Part shown: positions 27,253 through 35,287 of the stretch, piece after piece
How positions within the stretch are numbered: the stretch's first letter is position 1
How the letters are laid out: every line of letters begins with the position of its first letter
Source: CATQHS01 sp963422655
GTDB lineage: Bacteria; Actinomycetota; Acidimicrobiia; Acidimicrobiales; Aldehydirespiratoraceae
NCBI GenBank assembly: GCA_963422655.1
Contig: OY730440.1
Span: 1,488,001-1,552,000, forward strand
DNA length: 64,000 bases
Direction: 5' to 3'
Notes under the pieces: model-generated
The model's database searches: none
The model's input: only the letters and a program-made list of their open reading frames with translations
Told to the model about the DNA's origin: nothing
Program-made: the position numbers and the translations under genes

Positions 27253-27268
27253 CACCCCCTCCGGGGTG
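27253..27268 (-). terminator. Hairpin after the first sortase substrate
   Basis: CACCCC-CTCC-GGGGTG is a perfect 6-bp stem located just after the stop codon of the substrate gene. A closely similar block, with one mismatch, follows the other substrate gene, showing that the duplication includes it. It may be a terminator, though there is no U-run. Confidence 0.4.
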
Positions 27269-27275
27269 GAAGCTG

Positions 27276-27842
27276 TCAGTTGTCGCGGCGCAGAGCGACA
27301 GCACCACCGCCCAGCACTACAGCAGCGATGAGGCCCGCTACCGCCAACGGAATCGTCATGTCCCGGCTGCTGGTTCCGGCCGATCCCCCCAAGCCGGTGT
27401 CAGCGCCACCGACGGGAGCCGATCCGGTGTCGGGGCCTTCGGCTGGTTCGCCAACGGACACGAGGGCAACACCTGAAGTTCCACTCGCCTGGTCGCCTGC
27501 CAGGACCACGAGCCCTTCGGCTGGAACGGCCACAGTCATTGTTTCCTCGAACGAGTCACCATCGAGTGCGGCTGCCTTCATGGTGGCAATGTCACAGTTG
27601 GCCAGGACATTTTCCTGGGTCTCCTGATTGGGGTCGGGAAGCACACCGCCGTAACCAGCACAGGCCAGGATCACTGGATTTCCGGCCCAACCGGCGCCCG
27701 TGACGGTGATCGTGTGGGTCCCGGGCTCGTCCACCGACGCCGGGTCGAGCGTTACCGTCGGTCCGTCCGCCGAGGCCGGGCTCGCCAGCGCCAGCGCACC
27801 AAACAGACTCGCCAGTGCCATCAATGCAATTACTTTCCTCAT
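27276..27842 (-). CDS. Sortase-type surface protein (substrate 1)
   Basis: A 188-residue secreted protein. Signal peptide: MRKVIALMALASLFGALALASPASA, cleaved near residue 25. The mature part is a single small domain starting DGPTVTLDP with Thr/Val-rich beta strands and two cysteines (ILACAGYG and ANCDIATM). The C-terminal anchor is GGADTG, a Gly/Ser linker, a hydrophobic helix (IPLAVAGLIAAVVLGGGAVAL) and RRDN. The TG plus helix plus Arg tail imitates an LPXTG sorting signal. The same anchor occurs in the other substrate. The ATG at 27842 was chosen over 27869 because an AAGGA lies before it. Confidence 0.75.
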   Translation of the reverse strand: MRKVIALMALASLFGALALASPASADGPTVTLDPASVDEPGTHTITVTGAGWAGNPVILACAGYGGVLPDPNQETQENVLANCDIATMKAAALDGDSFEETMTVAVPAEGLVVLAGDQASGTSGVALVSVGEPAEGPDTGSAPVGGADTGLGGSAGTSSRDMTIPLAVAGLIAAVVLGGGAVALRRDN

Positions 27843-27856
27843 AAGGAGGAGTCCTT
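27843..27856 (-). promoter_or_regulatory. Ribosome-binding-site hairpin of substrate 1
   Basis: On the minus strand AAGGA-CTCC-TCCTT can fold immediately before the ATG, burying the AAGGA ribosome-binding sequence. The same stem is found in front of substrate 2 with a different loop. Confidence 0.35.
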
Positions 27857-27869
27857 TCTCGTATTCCAT

Positions 27870-27922
27870 GTTTCGTAGTCTGCATTATTATCTCAGCCCC
27901 GTGCTCAGTGCATGACTGCGAT
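27870..27922 (-). promoter_or_regulatory. Upstream region of substrate 1, duplicated at substrate 2
   Basis: This A+T-rich region, with GATAATAATGCAGACTAC on the minus strand, is closely similar to 29352-29403 upstream of substrate 2. Each copy likely holds a promoter, so each substrate gene may have its own transcript start. Confidence 0.4.
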
Positions 27923-27942
27923 TCAGCCGACGAGAGAGGGAA

Positions 27943-28680
27943 TCACGCGAGCGAGGCGAAGACTATGAAATTGTCGATATACGAACGGGCGTTGCGGTCG
28001 AAGTCGCCGCCGCATGTGACGAGTCGGAGCGTCGGCTCGTCAGTCGCTCCGTACACCGCTTCGGTGGGGAAATCGTCCTTGGCGTGATGCTCGGACGATT
28101 CGACCGCGTAGGTGACGGTTGTTCCGTCCTCCCGGTCGATGTGGATCCGGTCACCGGCTTTCAATTCGGTCAAACGGAAGAACACCGCGGGCCCGACACG
28201 GGAGTCCACGTGGCCGAGAATCACAGATGGCCCCTGCTCACCCGGTTCGGGGCCGTCTCGCCACCAGCCGGTCTGGTCGGTATCCTCCGGCACCTCGATT
28301 GAACCGTCATCGCGAAGACCGAGGCCGATGATCGGCGCCTCGACCTGAATCGACGGAATGCGAATGGTCACAGGATCGGCAGCCTGGAAGTTCTCGGCAA
28401 CACCGTTGACCGTGCCGCCGGGCCACAACGGCTCGATGCCGACGGCATCATCTGAGGTGATCGTTGTGGTAGTGGTCGTTGGCAAGGACTGAGTCGAAAT
28501 GATGCCGGTGAGGTGATCGTCGGCGATCACCGAAGACGGCATGGGGGTGGTCTCCGCGGAGCGATCCTCGATGGTCACCTCACCGGTGGCACACGACGCG
28601 GACGCGGCAGCGGCGATCATCGCCGCTGCCGCAATACGCAATCGGGTGGGGAGGGGTCTGGAATCCGCCACGACATCCAT
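27943..28680 (-). CDS. Class F-type sortase (transpeptidase)
   Basis: A 245-residue sortase. The N-terminal region has a hydrophobic segment around AAAAMIAAAASASCATG, which could be a signal-anchor or lipoprotein signal. A Thr-rich linker follows, then the catalytic domain from about residue 105 (VTIRIPSIQVEAPIIGLG). The catalytic His is in ILGHVDS, the Cys in LRLVTCGG, and the Arg in FDRNARSY, all in canonical order. The compact domain without extra elements fits actinobacterial class F. It lies between two genes with identical anchor tails, presumably its substrates. The ATG at 28680 has GGAGGGG directly before it. Confidence 0.85.
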   Translation of the reverse strand: MDVVADSRPLPTRLRIAAAAMIAAAASASCATGEVTIEDRSAETTPMPSSVIADDHLTGIISTQSLPTTTTTTITSDDAVGIEPLWPGGTVNGVAENFQAADPVTIRIPSIQVEAPIIGLGLRDDGSIEVPEDTDQTGWWRDGPEPGEQGPSVILGHVDSRVGPAVFFRLTELKAGDRIHIDREDGTTVTYAVESSEHHAKDDFPTEAVYGATDEPTLRLVTCGGDFDRNARSYIDNFIVFASLA

Positions 28681-28700
28681 CCCCTCCGGGGTGGAAGTTG

Positions 28701-29324
28701 TCAGTTGTCGCGGCGCAGAGCGACAGCACCACCGCCCAGCGCTAGACCAGCGATGAGGCCCGCTACCGCCAACGGAATCGTCATGTCCCGGCTGCTGGTT
28801 CCGGCCGATCCCCCCAAGCCGGTGTCAGCGCCACCGACGGGAGCCGGTCCCGAATCAGTTTCGGTGGCCTCGGCCTCGGTCGCCTCGGCCTCAGTGGCTT
28901 CGGCTTCGGTCGCCTCGGCCTCAGTGGCTTCGGCTTCGGTAGCTTCAGTGGTCTCAGCCTCGGTCGCCTCGGCCTCAGTGGTCTCAGCCTCGGTCGCCTC
29001 GGCCTCAGTGGCTTCGGCTTCGGTCGCCTCGGCCTCGGTCGCCTCGGCCTCAGTGGCTTCGGCTTCGGTAGCTTCAGCTTCAGTGGCTTCGGCTTCGGTA
29101 GCTTCAGCTTCAGTGGCTTCGGCTTCGGTCGCCTCGGCCTCAGTGGTCTCAGCCTCGGTCGCCTCGGCCTCAGTGGTCTCAGCCTCGGTCGCCTCGGCCT
29201 CAGTGGCTTCGGCTTCAGTTTCAGTCGCTTCAGCTTCGTCCTCGGTTTGCGCCGAGGCTGGCCCCGCCAGCGCCAGCACGCTGAACAGGCTCACCAGTGC
29301 CATCAGTGTAAATACTTTCTTCAT
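28701..29324 (-). CDS. Sortase-type surface protein with Glu-Ala-Thr repeat stalk (substrate 2)
   Basis: A 207-residue secreted protein. Signal peptide: MKKVFTLMALVSLFSVLALAGPASA. The mature part is almost entirely a low-complexity stalk of six-residue units EATEAE with occasional EATEAETTEAE variants (about residues 30-150). It has no globular domain. The C-terminal anchor (GGADTG, Gly/Ser linker, hydrophobic helix, RRDN) is nearly identical to substrate 1, including at the DNA level. A highly acidic rod on the cell surface is suggested. The stop codon is 20 bases upstream of the sortase start, so the two are likely cotranscribed. Confidence 0.75.
   Translation of the reverse strand: MKKVFTLMALVSLFSVLALAGPASAQTEDEAEATETEAEATEAEATEAETTEAEATEAETTEAEATEAEATEAEATEAEATEAEATEAEATEAEATEAEATEAEATEAEATEAETTEAEATEAETTEATEAEATEAEATEAEATEAEATEAEATETDSGPAPVGGADTGLGGSAGTSSRDMTIPLAVAGLIAGLALGGGAVALRRDN
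28863..29238 (-). repeat. In-frame 18-base tandem repeat (EATEAE)
   Basis: About twenty imperfect copies of an 18-base unit encode EATEAE. Two codon versions alternate: gcctcggcctc-type units with C-ended codons and gcttcggcttc-type units with T-ended codons, and the mosaic suggests expansion by slippage or unequal recombination. The reading frame is kept throughout. Confidence 0.85.
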
Positions 29325-29338
29325 AAGGAGTAGTCCTT
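29325..29338 (-). promoter_or_regulatory. Ribosome-binding-site hairpin of substrate 2
   Basis: On the minus strand AAGGA-CTAC-TCCTT can fold immediately before the ATG at 29324, sequestering the ribosome-binding sequence. The stem is identical to that before substrate 1, while the loop differs by one base. Confidence 0.35.
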
Positions 29339-29351
29339 TCTCAGGTTCCAT

Positions 29352-29403
29352 GGTTTCTTAGTATGCATTAATATCTCGGCGTCTGCTCTGAGCATAACTG
29401 CGC
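29352..29403 (-). promoter_or_regulatory. Upstream region of substrate 2, duplicated at substrate 1
   Basis: A+T-rich gap between the GntR stop and the substrate 2 gene. GATATTAATGCATACTAAG on the minus strand matches the copy at 27870-27922 and likely contains the cassette promoter. Confidence 0.4.
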
Positions 29404-29405
29404 TT

Positions 29406-30068
29406 TCAGCTTCCCTCCGAAATGGGCATGAGCCCGCTCTCGAATTCGGCCACGGCGTGCCTTCGATGCACGGTCAGCTCTTCGATGATCCGGTCCACGT
29501 CGCCAGCCTCCACCGCATCGAGAATGCGCCGGTGCTCCTCGTATACCCGCTGGCGGTTCTCGGAACGCATGAAGTACAGCGACCGGTAAGGGTCCGACGA
29601 GTCCCACAGCCCGCGGATGACACGATTGAGATGGGGCATCTGTGCCGCTTCGAGCAATGTGAAATGGAAGCGCCGGTTCGCGGCTGTGAGCCCGACGATG
29701 TCCTCCTCGACGCGCTCCATCTCACCGATGGCGTCGCGCATTCGCTCGAGGTCTTCAGGCTGGAGCTCGGCCACGGCGTGGCGCACCGCCTCGGCTTCGA
29801 GCAACTCCCGGATCCGGTAGATCTCCTTGAGATCTACGACGTCGAGCTCAGTGACGAGGTACCCCCTGTGGGGGCGATAGCTCACCTGCCCCTCGCCTTC
29901 GAGGATCCGGAGAGCTTCACGGACGGGGACAGCCGAAACCCCGAGCTCGCTGCCGATGGCATCGGGTCGAATGGCGGAGCTGGGCCGGAGCCGACCGTCG
30001 AGCAGCCGTTGACGGAGTTCGGCGAGCACCGCCTCCTGAGCGGTCTTGGGCCTTACGAACGCGGTCAT
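29406..30068 (-). CDS. GntR-family regulator, FCD (FadR-like) type
   Basis: A 220-residue regulator. The winged helix is at residues 8-75 (AVLAELRQRLLDGRLRPSSAIRPDAIGSELGVSAVPVREALRILEGEG). The all-helical FCD ligand domain follows, with the metal-site pattern around ELLEAEAVRHAV, RFHFTLLEAAQMPHL and EEHRRILDAVEAGD. FCD regulators usually repress a catabolic operon and are released by its organic acid substrate or an intermediate. It is the last gene of the minus-strand block 36457-29406, which it probably controls. Confidence 0.85.
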   Translation of the reverse strand: MTAFVRPKTAQEAVLAELRQRLLDGRLRPSSAIRPDAIGSELGVSAVPVREALRILEGEGQVSYRPHRGYLVTELDVVDLKEIYRIRELLEAEAVRHAVAELQPEDLERMRDAIGEMERVEEDIVGLTAANRRFHFTLLEAAQMPHLNRVIRGLWDSSDPYRSLYFMRSENRQRVYEEHRRILDAVEAGDVDRIIEELTVHRRHAVAEFESGLMPISEGS

Positions 30069-30096
30069 GGGTTCAACATACTGACCCGAGTGCCAC

Positions 30097-31290
30097 CTAC
30101 CCGGTCACGGAGCCAGCCCGGCGATCGAGCCACTCGAGTACAGGGTCGGTGTCGGCGCCCAATGTCGGCGGCGCCAATCGATAAGAGACCGGGGTGCGAG
30201 ACAGCGTGATCGGGTTGGCCACACTCGATGCCACCGAGCCATCGTCTCGAACCAGGTTCTGAACCGGGTTCAGGCCCAGCCGATCGGCCAGCTCGAACGC
30301 CTGCTCGATGTCCTGCACTGCTCCACACGGGATTCCGTGATGGCGCAACACTTCTACCCAGGCATCGCACGGGCGCTGCCGGAGGACTCGCTCGAGCTCG
30401 TGAGCAAGCTGCACCCGGTGCCGGACTCGGGAGGCATTCGACGCCCACCGGGCATCCTCGGCCAATTCGGGCCGGCCGAGGACAACGCACAGATTGCGGA
30501 ACTGGCCGTCATTGCCGGCGGCGATCACGATCGGGCCGGTTGCCGTGGCCAGTGTCTCGTAGGGGGCGACGTTGGGGTGTTGGTTGCTCATCCTGGTAGG
30601 CACCGTCCCGGCCGTCAGGTAGCTGGAGGCCTGGTTTACCAGTGATGCCAGCGCTGATTGGTAGAGGTTCACTTCCAGGCGCTGACCCCGCCCGCTGTGT
30701 TCGCGCTCCGCCACCGCCGCCAGCACGCCGACCGTGGCGTATAGACCGGTGAGCACGTCGACTATCGCCACCCCGGTCTTCATCGGAGGGCCGTCGGGGT
30801 GGCCCGTGATGCTCATGAGACCGCTCAAGGCCTGGGCGATGAGGTCGTAGCCGGGCAGGTTGTTTCCGAGGTTGCTTCCGAAACCGCTGATGCGGCAGTA
30901 GATGAGACGCGGGTTCTCCCCATTCAACGAGTCGTAGTCCAATTCGAACCGCTCCATGGCACCAGCCCGGAAATTCTCGATTACCACGTCTGCGGCGAGT
31001 ATCAGATCCCGGGCCCGAGCCCGCTGGTCTTCTTGGGCGAGATCGAGGGCGATGCTGCGCTTGTTGCGGTTGACGGAGAGGTAGTAGGCGCTGGATCCGT
31101 CATCGGTGAAGGGCGGGCCCCAGGATCGGGTGTCGTCACCAACTGCGGGACGTTCGATCTTGATCACGTCGGCGCCGAGATCGCCGAGCATCATGGTGGC
31201 CAGGGGGCCGGCCAGAATACGAGAGAAGTCGGCCACGATCAGCCCGGACAGCGGCGTGTCGGCGGAGCCTTTGGGCCGGCGTTCGAACAT
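30097..31290 (-). CDS. Class III CoA transferase (CaiB/BaiF family)
   Basis: A 397-residue family III CoA transferase. The N-terminus has LSGLIVADFSRILAGPLATMMLGDLGADVIKIE. The catalytic aspartate lies in VAIVDVLTGLYATVG (about residue 165), and the NRNKRSIALDL motif is present. These enzymes pass CoA between carboxylic acids. Placed after an amidohydrolase, it could activate a ring-cleavage acid. It is 28 bases upstream of the GntR gene. Confidence 0.88.
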   Translation of the reverse strand: MFERRPKGSADTPLSGLIVADFSRILAGPLATMMLGDLGADVIKIERPAVGDDTRSWGPPFTDDGSSAYYLSVNRNKRSIALDLAQEDQRARARDLILAADVVIENFRAGAMERFELDYDSLNGENPRLIYCRISGFGSNLGNNLPGYDLIAQALSGLMSITGHPDGPPMKTGVAIVDVLTGLYATVGVLAAVAEREHSGRGQRLEVNLYQSALASLVNQASSYLTAGTVPTRMSNQHPNVAPYETLATATGPIVIAAGNDGQFRNLCVVLGRPELAEDARWASNASRVRHRVQLAHELERVLRQRPCDAWVEVLRHHGIPCGAVQDIEQAFELADRLGLNPVQNLVRDDGSVASSVANPITLSRTPVSYRLAPPTLGADTDPVLEWLDRRAGSVTG

Positions 31291-31326
31291 TTCAGGTCAG
31301 GATCGGCGACCACGAGCCGAGCCGGG

Positions 31327-32508
31327 TCATCCGGCCATCTCGATGGCGGCGATCCGCCGGGCCCGCAGCGTGCAGAGGGAGCCGTCGACCCGAACCCGGC
31401 CATCGGTGATCACCACGGCTATGCCGGGGAGCTCACCGGCTGCGATCGCTTCGGGGGCTGAGCCTTGGACCGAACCGAGCGAGGCGTCCATGACCACCAA
31501 GTCGGCGATAGCCCCGGTGGCAATCACGTTCTCTTCGAAACCGAAAGCCCGAGCGCCCTGGCCGGATGCTACGGCCCACCCCACTTCGGGCGGTACCGCG
31601 CTCAGCGAGCAGATGTCTGCGATGGTCTTGAGAACCCCGAGAGAGGTGATTCCATAGCCGGTGGGGGTGTCGGTTCCGATGAGGAGGCGATCCAGCGAGT
31701 CCTGTTCGAGAAGTCTCTCGACCACTCGCAACATCGAACGGGTCCCGCCGGCCTGCACAACCTCTATGTGCGGGGGTTCACGGGGAGACCCGTCGTCTGT
31801 GCACAGGAGATCGATGTCGGCATCGGACAGCGAGGCAAAAGTGTTGGCGTGCGACGCGATGGTGGGGCGGACCGTGAAGACATCCTCGGCCGAGAAGTAG
31901 GGGTGCTCGTCTCCTCCAGGACCTCGATCCGACGTACAGCCGCAGTGCATGTGCACGGTCATGCCGAGCCGGCGGGCGTAGGCCGACAGCTCGCCGCCGC
32001 GTACTGGGTCTTTGAGCGATCCGATGCCGACCTCCCCGATGATCCTCATACCAGCCCTGTGGGCCCGGTCGATATGGCTGAGCTCGGTGTCTTTTTCCAA
32101 GAGCATCGCGCCCCCGTGGATCTTCATACCCAGGGGCTGGAACTTCCGGAACGAGTGGTAAGCCCCCATGGCGATAGCCAGGGCCGACTCGGCGCCGGAA
32201 CGCCCGGGGGCGTGGACCTCCCCCGCCGACATAGCCCGTGTCACCCCTCCGTGCATCATCCGCTCCAGATAGCCGACCGACTGCTGCTTGGGCGCGAAGT
32301 CACCGAGGGTGGGATGGATGTGGGTGTCGACCAAGCCGGGAGCGACCACCATTTGCTTGCAGTCGACGACCGTATGGGGGTTTGTGGCCGCGCCGCTGTC
32401 GAAGGACGCGATGCGACCGTCGTCGACGACGATGGCGGTCGCATCGAGTGTCGGAGCATCGAGTCTGCCGGTGAGGATCTGATCGATGTTGTGCAATAGG
32501 AGCTGCAT
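31327..32508 (-). CDS. Enamidase-like amidohydrolase
   Basis: A 393-residue metal-dependent amidohydrolase of the enamidase group. The first metal-binding motif is GLVDTHIHPT. A later histidine pair is in GMTVHMHCGC, another histidine in IASHANTF, and the catalytic Asp lies in LLIGTDTPTGYGITSLGVLKTIA. This last region looks like enamidase of nicotinate fermentation, which opens the partially reduced pyridone ring. Function is extrapolated from that similarity. The ATG at 32508 was chosen; a GTG six bases earlier is possible. Confidence 0.75.
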   Translation of the reverse strand: MQLLLHNIDQILTGRLDAPTLDATAIVVDDGRIASFDSGAATNPHTVVDCKQMVVAPGLVDTHIHPTLGDFAPKQQSVGYLERMMHGGVTRAMSAGEVHAPGRSGAESALAIAMGAYHSFRKFQPLGMKIHGGAMLLEKDTELSHIDRAHRAGMRIIGEVGIGSLKDPVRGGELSAYARRLGMTVHMHCGCTSDRGPGGDEHPYFSAEDVFTVRPTIASHANTFASLSDADIDLLCTDDGSPREPPHIEVVQAGGTRSMLRVVERLLEQDSLDRLLIGTDTPTGYGITSLGVLKTIADICSLSAVPPEVGWAVASGQGARAFGFEENVIATGAIADLVVMDASLGSVQGSAPEAIAAGELPGIAVVITDGRVRVDGSLCTLRARRIAAIEMAG

Positions 32509-32551
32509 GGTCACTCGTCGAGGGTCTCGGAGGGGTAAGGGGGGTCGGTGG

Positions 32552-33535
32552 TCACAAGTTGGGCATGATTTCGGTGGCGAACAGGTCGATCTGGGTCGGA
32601 TCGGTCGTAAGCGGATTCATGATCAGATGTTGAACACCCGATGCCTTGATGGCGCGGATGCGCTCGATCATCTCGTCGATGGTCCCGAAGAGGTACGCGA
32701 GCTGGAGGTCCTGATCTGATCGCTTGACGTCCATCACGGTTCTATAGGCCCGCAACTGTTCGTCGATGACCCGGGCGCGATCGGTGGAAGCAACGATATG
32801 GAGCCACTGGGCGTGAGACATGGTGAAGCCGTCCATGCTGCGACGCGTGGCCAGATAGTTGGTCACAGAGGAAATATCTTCGGCGATGATCTCGGGGCTC
32901 GTACCGCTCGAACGGCATATCCAGCCCTCGTAACGACCAATGCGTCGCAGCACTGCCGGAGCCATGCTTGCGATGTCAGGGTTGTCCACTACGTGCACCT
33001 GAGAGCCGCCACCGATCCAGATCGGCACCGGGGACTCCGGTCTGGGGTGGATGGAAATGCCGTCGACGCGGTAGTACCGGCCCTGGTAGGACACGTCATC
33101 GTCGGACAGCAGCAGGCGAATGAGCTCGAGCGCTTCGTCCGTGCGCCGGCCCCGCTCATGCTTGGACACACCGACAGAGGAGAATTCCTTTTCGTCGTGA
33201 CCGGTGCCGACCCCGAAGATCACACGCCCGCCCCCGGCGAGGTGGTCGAGGCTGGCTACTTGCTTGGCAGTGACGACGGGATGGCGAAGCGGCGCGCAGA
33301 GGATGGCGGTTCCGAGACGGATTCTCTCGGTGACCCCGGCTGCGGTTGCCAGGGTAATGAGCGGGTCCTGCCAAGCTACGGAATACACGTTGGGCGCAAC
33401 GAGAAGATGGTCGATCACCCACAGTGCTTCGAAACCTCGCTCTTCGACCGTTGCAAAATAGGGCACGAGAGCCCGTGAATCCGCTGCCGACACACCGGAA
33501 CCGGCATAGGAAGGTACGCGCCAACCCAGATCCAT
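32552..33535 (-). CDS. LLM-class flavin- or F420-dependent oxidoreductase
   Basis: A 327-residue luciferase-like barrel. Signature segments are FEALWVIDHLLVAP, RIRLGTAILCAPLRHPVVTAKQ, RVIFGVGTGHDEKEF and PVPIWIGGGS. The pattern is closest to actinobacterial F420-dependent members, but alkanesulfonate or pyrimidine monooxygenases share the fold. The ATG at 33535 follows GGAGG by eight bases; the frame runs upstream only as an antisense artefact. It sits between an importer and an amidohydrolase, which suggests it attacks the imported compound. Confidence 0.85.
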   Translation of the reverse strand: MDLGWRVPSYAGSGVSAADSRALVPYFATVEERGFEALWVIDHLLVAPNVYSVAWQDPLITLATAAGVTERIRLGTAILCAPLRHPVVTAKQVASLDHLAGGGRVIFGVGTGHDEKEFSSVGVSKHERGRRTDEALELIRLLLSDDDVSYQGRYYRVDGISIHPRPESPVPIWIGGGSQVHVVDNPDIASMAPAVLRRIGRYEGWICRSSGTSPEIIAEDISSVTNYLATRRSMDGFTMSHAQWLHIVASTDRARVIDEQLRAYRTVMDVKRSDQDLQLAYLFGTIDEMIERIRAIKASGVQHLIMNPLTTDPTQIDLFATEIMPNL

Positions 33536-33609
33536 GATGTCAACCTCCTCGGTACGGTGACCGATAAGCGACCAGGCGCGGATCCGATCCACGCCCCGAC
33601 CCGAACAAG

Positions 33610-34458
33610 CTAGACCGACACATGGCTGGCGACCCGGCCGGCGCTCGAAGCCGCCCTTCCGTAGAGGCGGCGCAGTACGAGCCGGTAGGCCAGCCCGTGC
33701 AGCTTGTCCAAGGCCAAGCCCAGTAACGTCAAGAGCACAAAGGCTACGAACATCAACTCGGTATCGAGCATCCCTTGAGAGACGATAATCAGCGCTCCGA
33801 GGCCTTTGTTGGCTCCGACGTACTCGGCTACCACGGCACCGACGAGACTGAGCAGCAGCGCCACCCTGAGCCCGCTGAAGATGGCCGGGACGGCGTGGGG
33901 AACACGCAACTTCAACAGGGTTACCCATCGGGGAGCTCGTAGGGCCCGAAACAACTCCAAATCCAGCGAAGGCGTACTGGTCAAGCCCAGATAGGTGTTC
34001 TCGAGCAGCGGGAAGAAAGCGATCAGCGCGGCAATGATGATCTTGGGGGCCATCCCGAAGCCGAACCAGATGACCAGAATGGGCGCCAGTGCGAACTTCG
34101 GAAGGGCTTGGGTGATGATCACATACGGCATGATCACTCGCCTTGCGATATTGAACTCTGCCGCGAGGGTGCCCAACCCGATACCGACGAAGCTGCCCAA
34201 AGCGAAACCAGCCACGATTTCCTGCACAGTGATCTTGACGTGGGGCCAAGCCCGGCCCTCTGAGACATAGCTCACGAGTCGGTCCCCAACCGCGCCCGGA
34301 GTGGGCAGGATGAGCGGAGAATTGCTGCGGGCCCAGACATGCCAGATCGCCAGGAGCAAACCGGCACTGACAACCACCAGCATCCGGCCCAGCCGTTTCT
34401 CAGTACCCAAACTTCGCAACAGCCGCAACGTTGGCTTCACCGCCTCGCCCCCGGTCAT
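33610..34458 (-). CDS. ABC transporter permease (SsuC/TauC-like)
   Basis: A 282-residue inner-membrane permease with six predicted helices. It begins with an N-terminal cytoplasmic stretch and the helix MLVVVSAGLLLAIWHVW. The EAA-like loop is FRALRAPRWVTLLKLRVPHAVPAIFSGLRVA, typical of the nitrate/sulfonate/taurine family. It overlaps the ATPase gene by four bases (34455-34458), so translation is coupled. Confidence 0.88.
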   Translation of the reverse strand: MTGGEAVKPTLRLLRSLGTEKRLGRMLVVVSAGLLLAIWHVWARSNSPLILPTPGAVGDRLVSYVSEGRAWPHVKITVQEIVAGFALGSFVGIGLGTLAAEFNIARRVIMPYVIITQALPKFALAPILVIWFGFGMAPKIIIAALIAFFPLLENTYLGLTSTPSLDLELFRALRAPRWVTLLKLRVPHAVPAIFSGLRVALLLSLVGAVVAEYVGANKGLGALIIVSQGMLDTELMFVAFVLLTLLGLALDKLHGLAYRLVLRRLYGRAASSAGRVASHVSV

Positions 34459-35243
34459 TGCAACGCCGCTCGAATCTTGTGCCGCAGCGCCCAGAATCGC
34501 TCGTCGCTCTCGACCAGGTCGAAGGTTCGGGGTCGAGGGATGTCCACCTCGATCACCTCATGCACGCGCCCCGGTCGGGCTGTCATCACCACCACCCGAT
34601 CGGATAGGAACAGAGCTTCCCCGATGTCGTGGGTCACGAAGACGATGGTCGGCATCGCTTCCTGCCAGATGCGGAGCAGTTCGACGTTCATGGAATCGCG
34701 GGTCTGGGCGTCGAGAGCCCCGAACGGTTCGTCCATCAGCAGAATCGAAGGTTCCGTGACCAAGGCTCGGGCCACTGCCACCCGCTGCTGCATACCCCCC
34801 GACAGCTCGGCCGGCCGATGCCTCGCATACTCGTGAAGGTCGACCATCTCCAGCGCCTCACGCACGCTCTGGAGATCCCTCGATGTTGGCCTTCCTTTGA
34901 TTTCGAAGGGCAGTAGCACGTTCTTCTCGACCGTTCGCCAGGGAAGAAGGACCGCCTTCTGAAAGACGTAACCGATGCGTGGATCCGGCTCGGTCACCAT
35001 CTCGCCGTCGATGAGAACGCGGCCTTCGGATGGGGGGATGAGGCCGCCTATGCAGCGCAGCAGTGTGCTCTTGCCGCACCCGCTCGGCCCGACAATGGTG
35101 ACGAGCTCGCGGGGAGCGATATCGAGGTGGATGGCATCCAAGGCCTGGATGTCACCGGCATCGGATGCATAGGTCTTGGTGACCTGATCTACCTCGATGT
35201 GACCGCTCCCCGCGAGTGCAACGTCCACGGAACGAGACTTCAC
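34455..35243 (-). CDS. ABC transporter ATP-binding protein (SsuB/TauB-like)
   Basis: A 262-residue ABC ATPase. Walker A is GPSGCGKST, the Q-loop is in VFQKAVLLPW, the signature is ELSGGMQQRVAVARAL, Walker B is ILLMDEPFGALD, and the switch histidine is in FVTHDIGEAL. It is typical of the nitrate/sulfonate/taurine importer group. GTG start at 35243. It is transcribed between the substrate-binding protein (44-base gap) and the permease. Confidence 0.9.
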   Translation of the reverse strand: MKSRSVDVALAGSGHIEVDQVTKTYASDAGDIQALDAIHLDIAPRELVTIVGPSGCGKSTLLRCIGGLIPPSEGRVLIDGEMVTEPDPRIGYVFQKAVLLPWRTVEKNVLLPFEIKGRPTSRDLQSVREALEMVDLHEYARHRPAELSGGMQQRVAVARALVTEPSILLMDEPFGALDAQTRDSMNVELLRIWQEAMPTIVFVTHDIGEALFLSDRVVVMTARPGRVHEVIEVDIPRPRTFDLVESDERFWALRHKIRAALQ

Positions 35244-35287
35244 GCGCCTTCAACGCATTCGGCTGCTCGCATGATGATGCTGGCGCG

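Noticed and set aside
28863..29238. CRISPR-like repeat array
   Set aside because: The repeats are 18-base, uninterrupted by unique spacers and in frame in a secreted protein; no cas gene is near.
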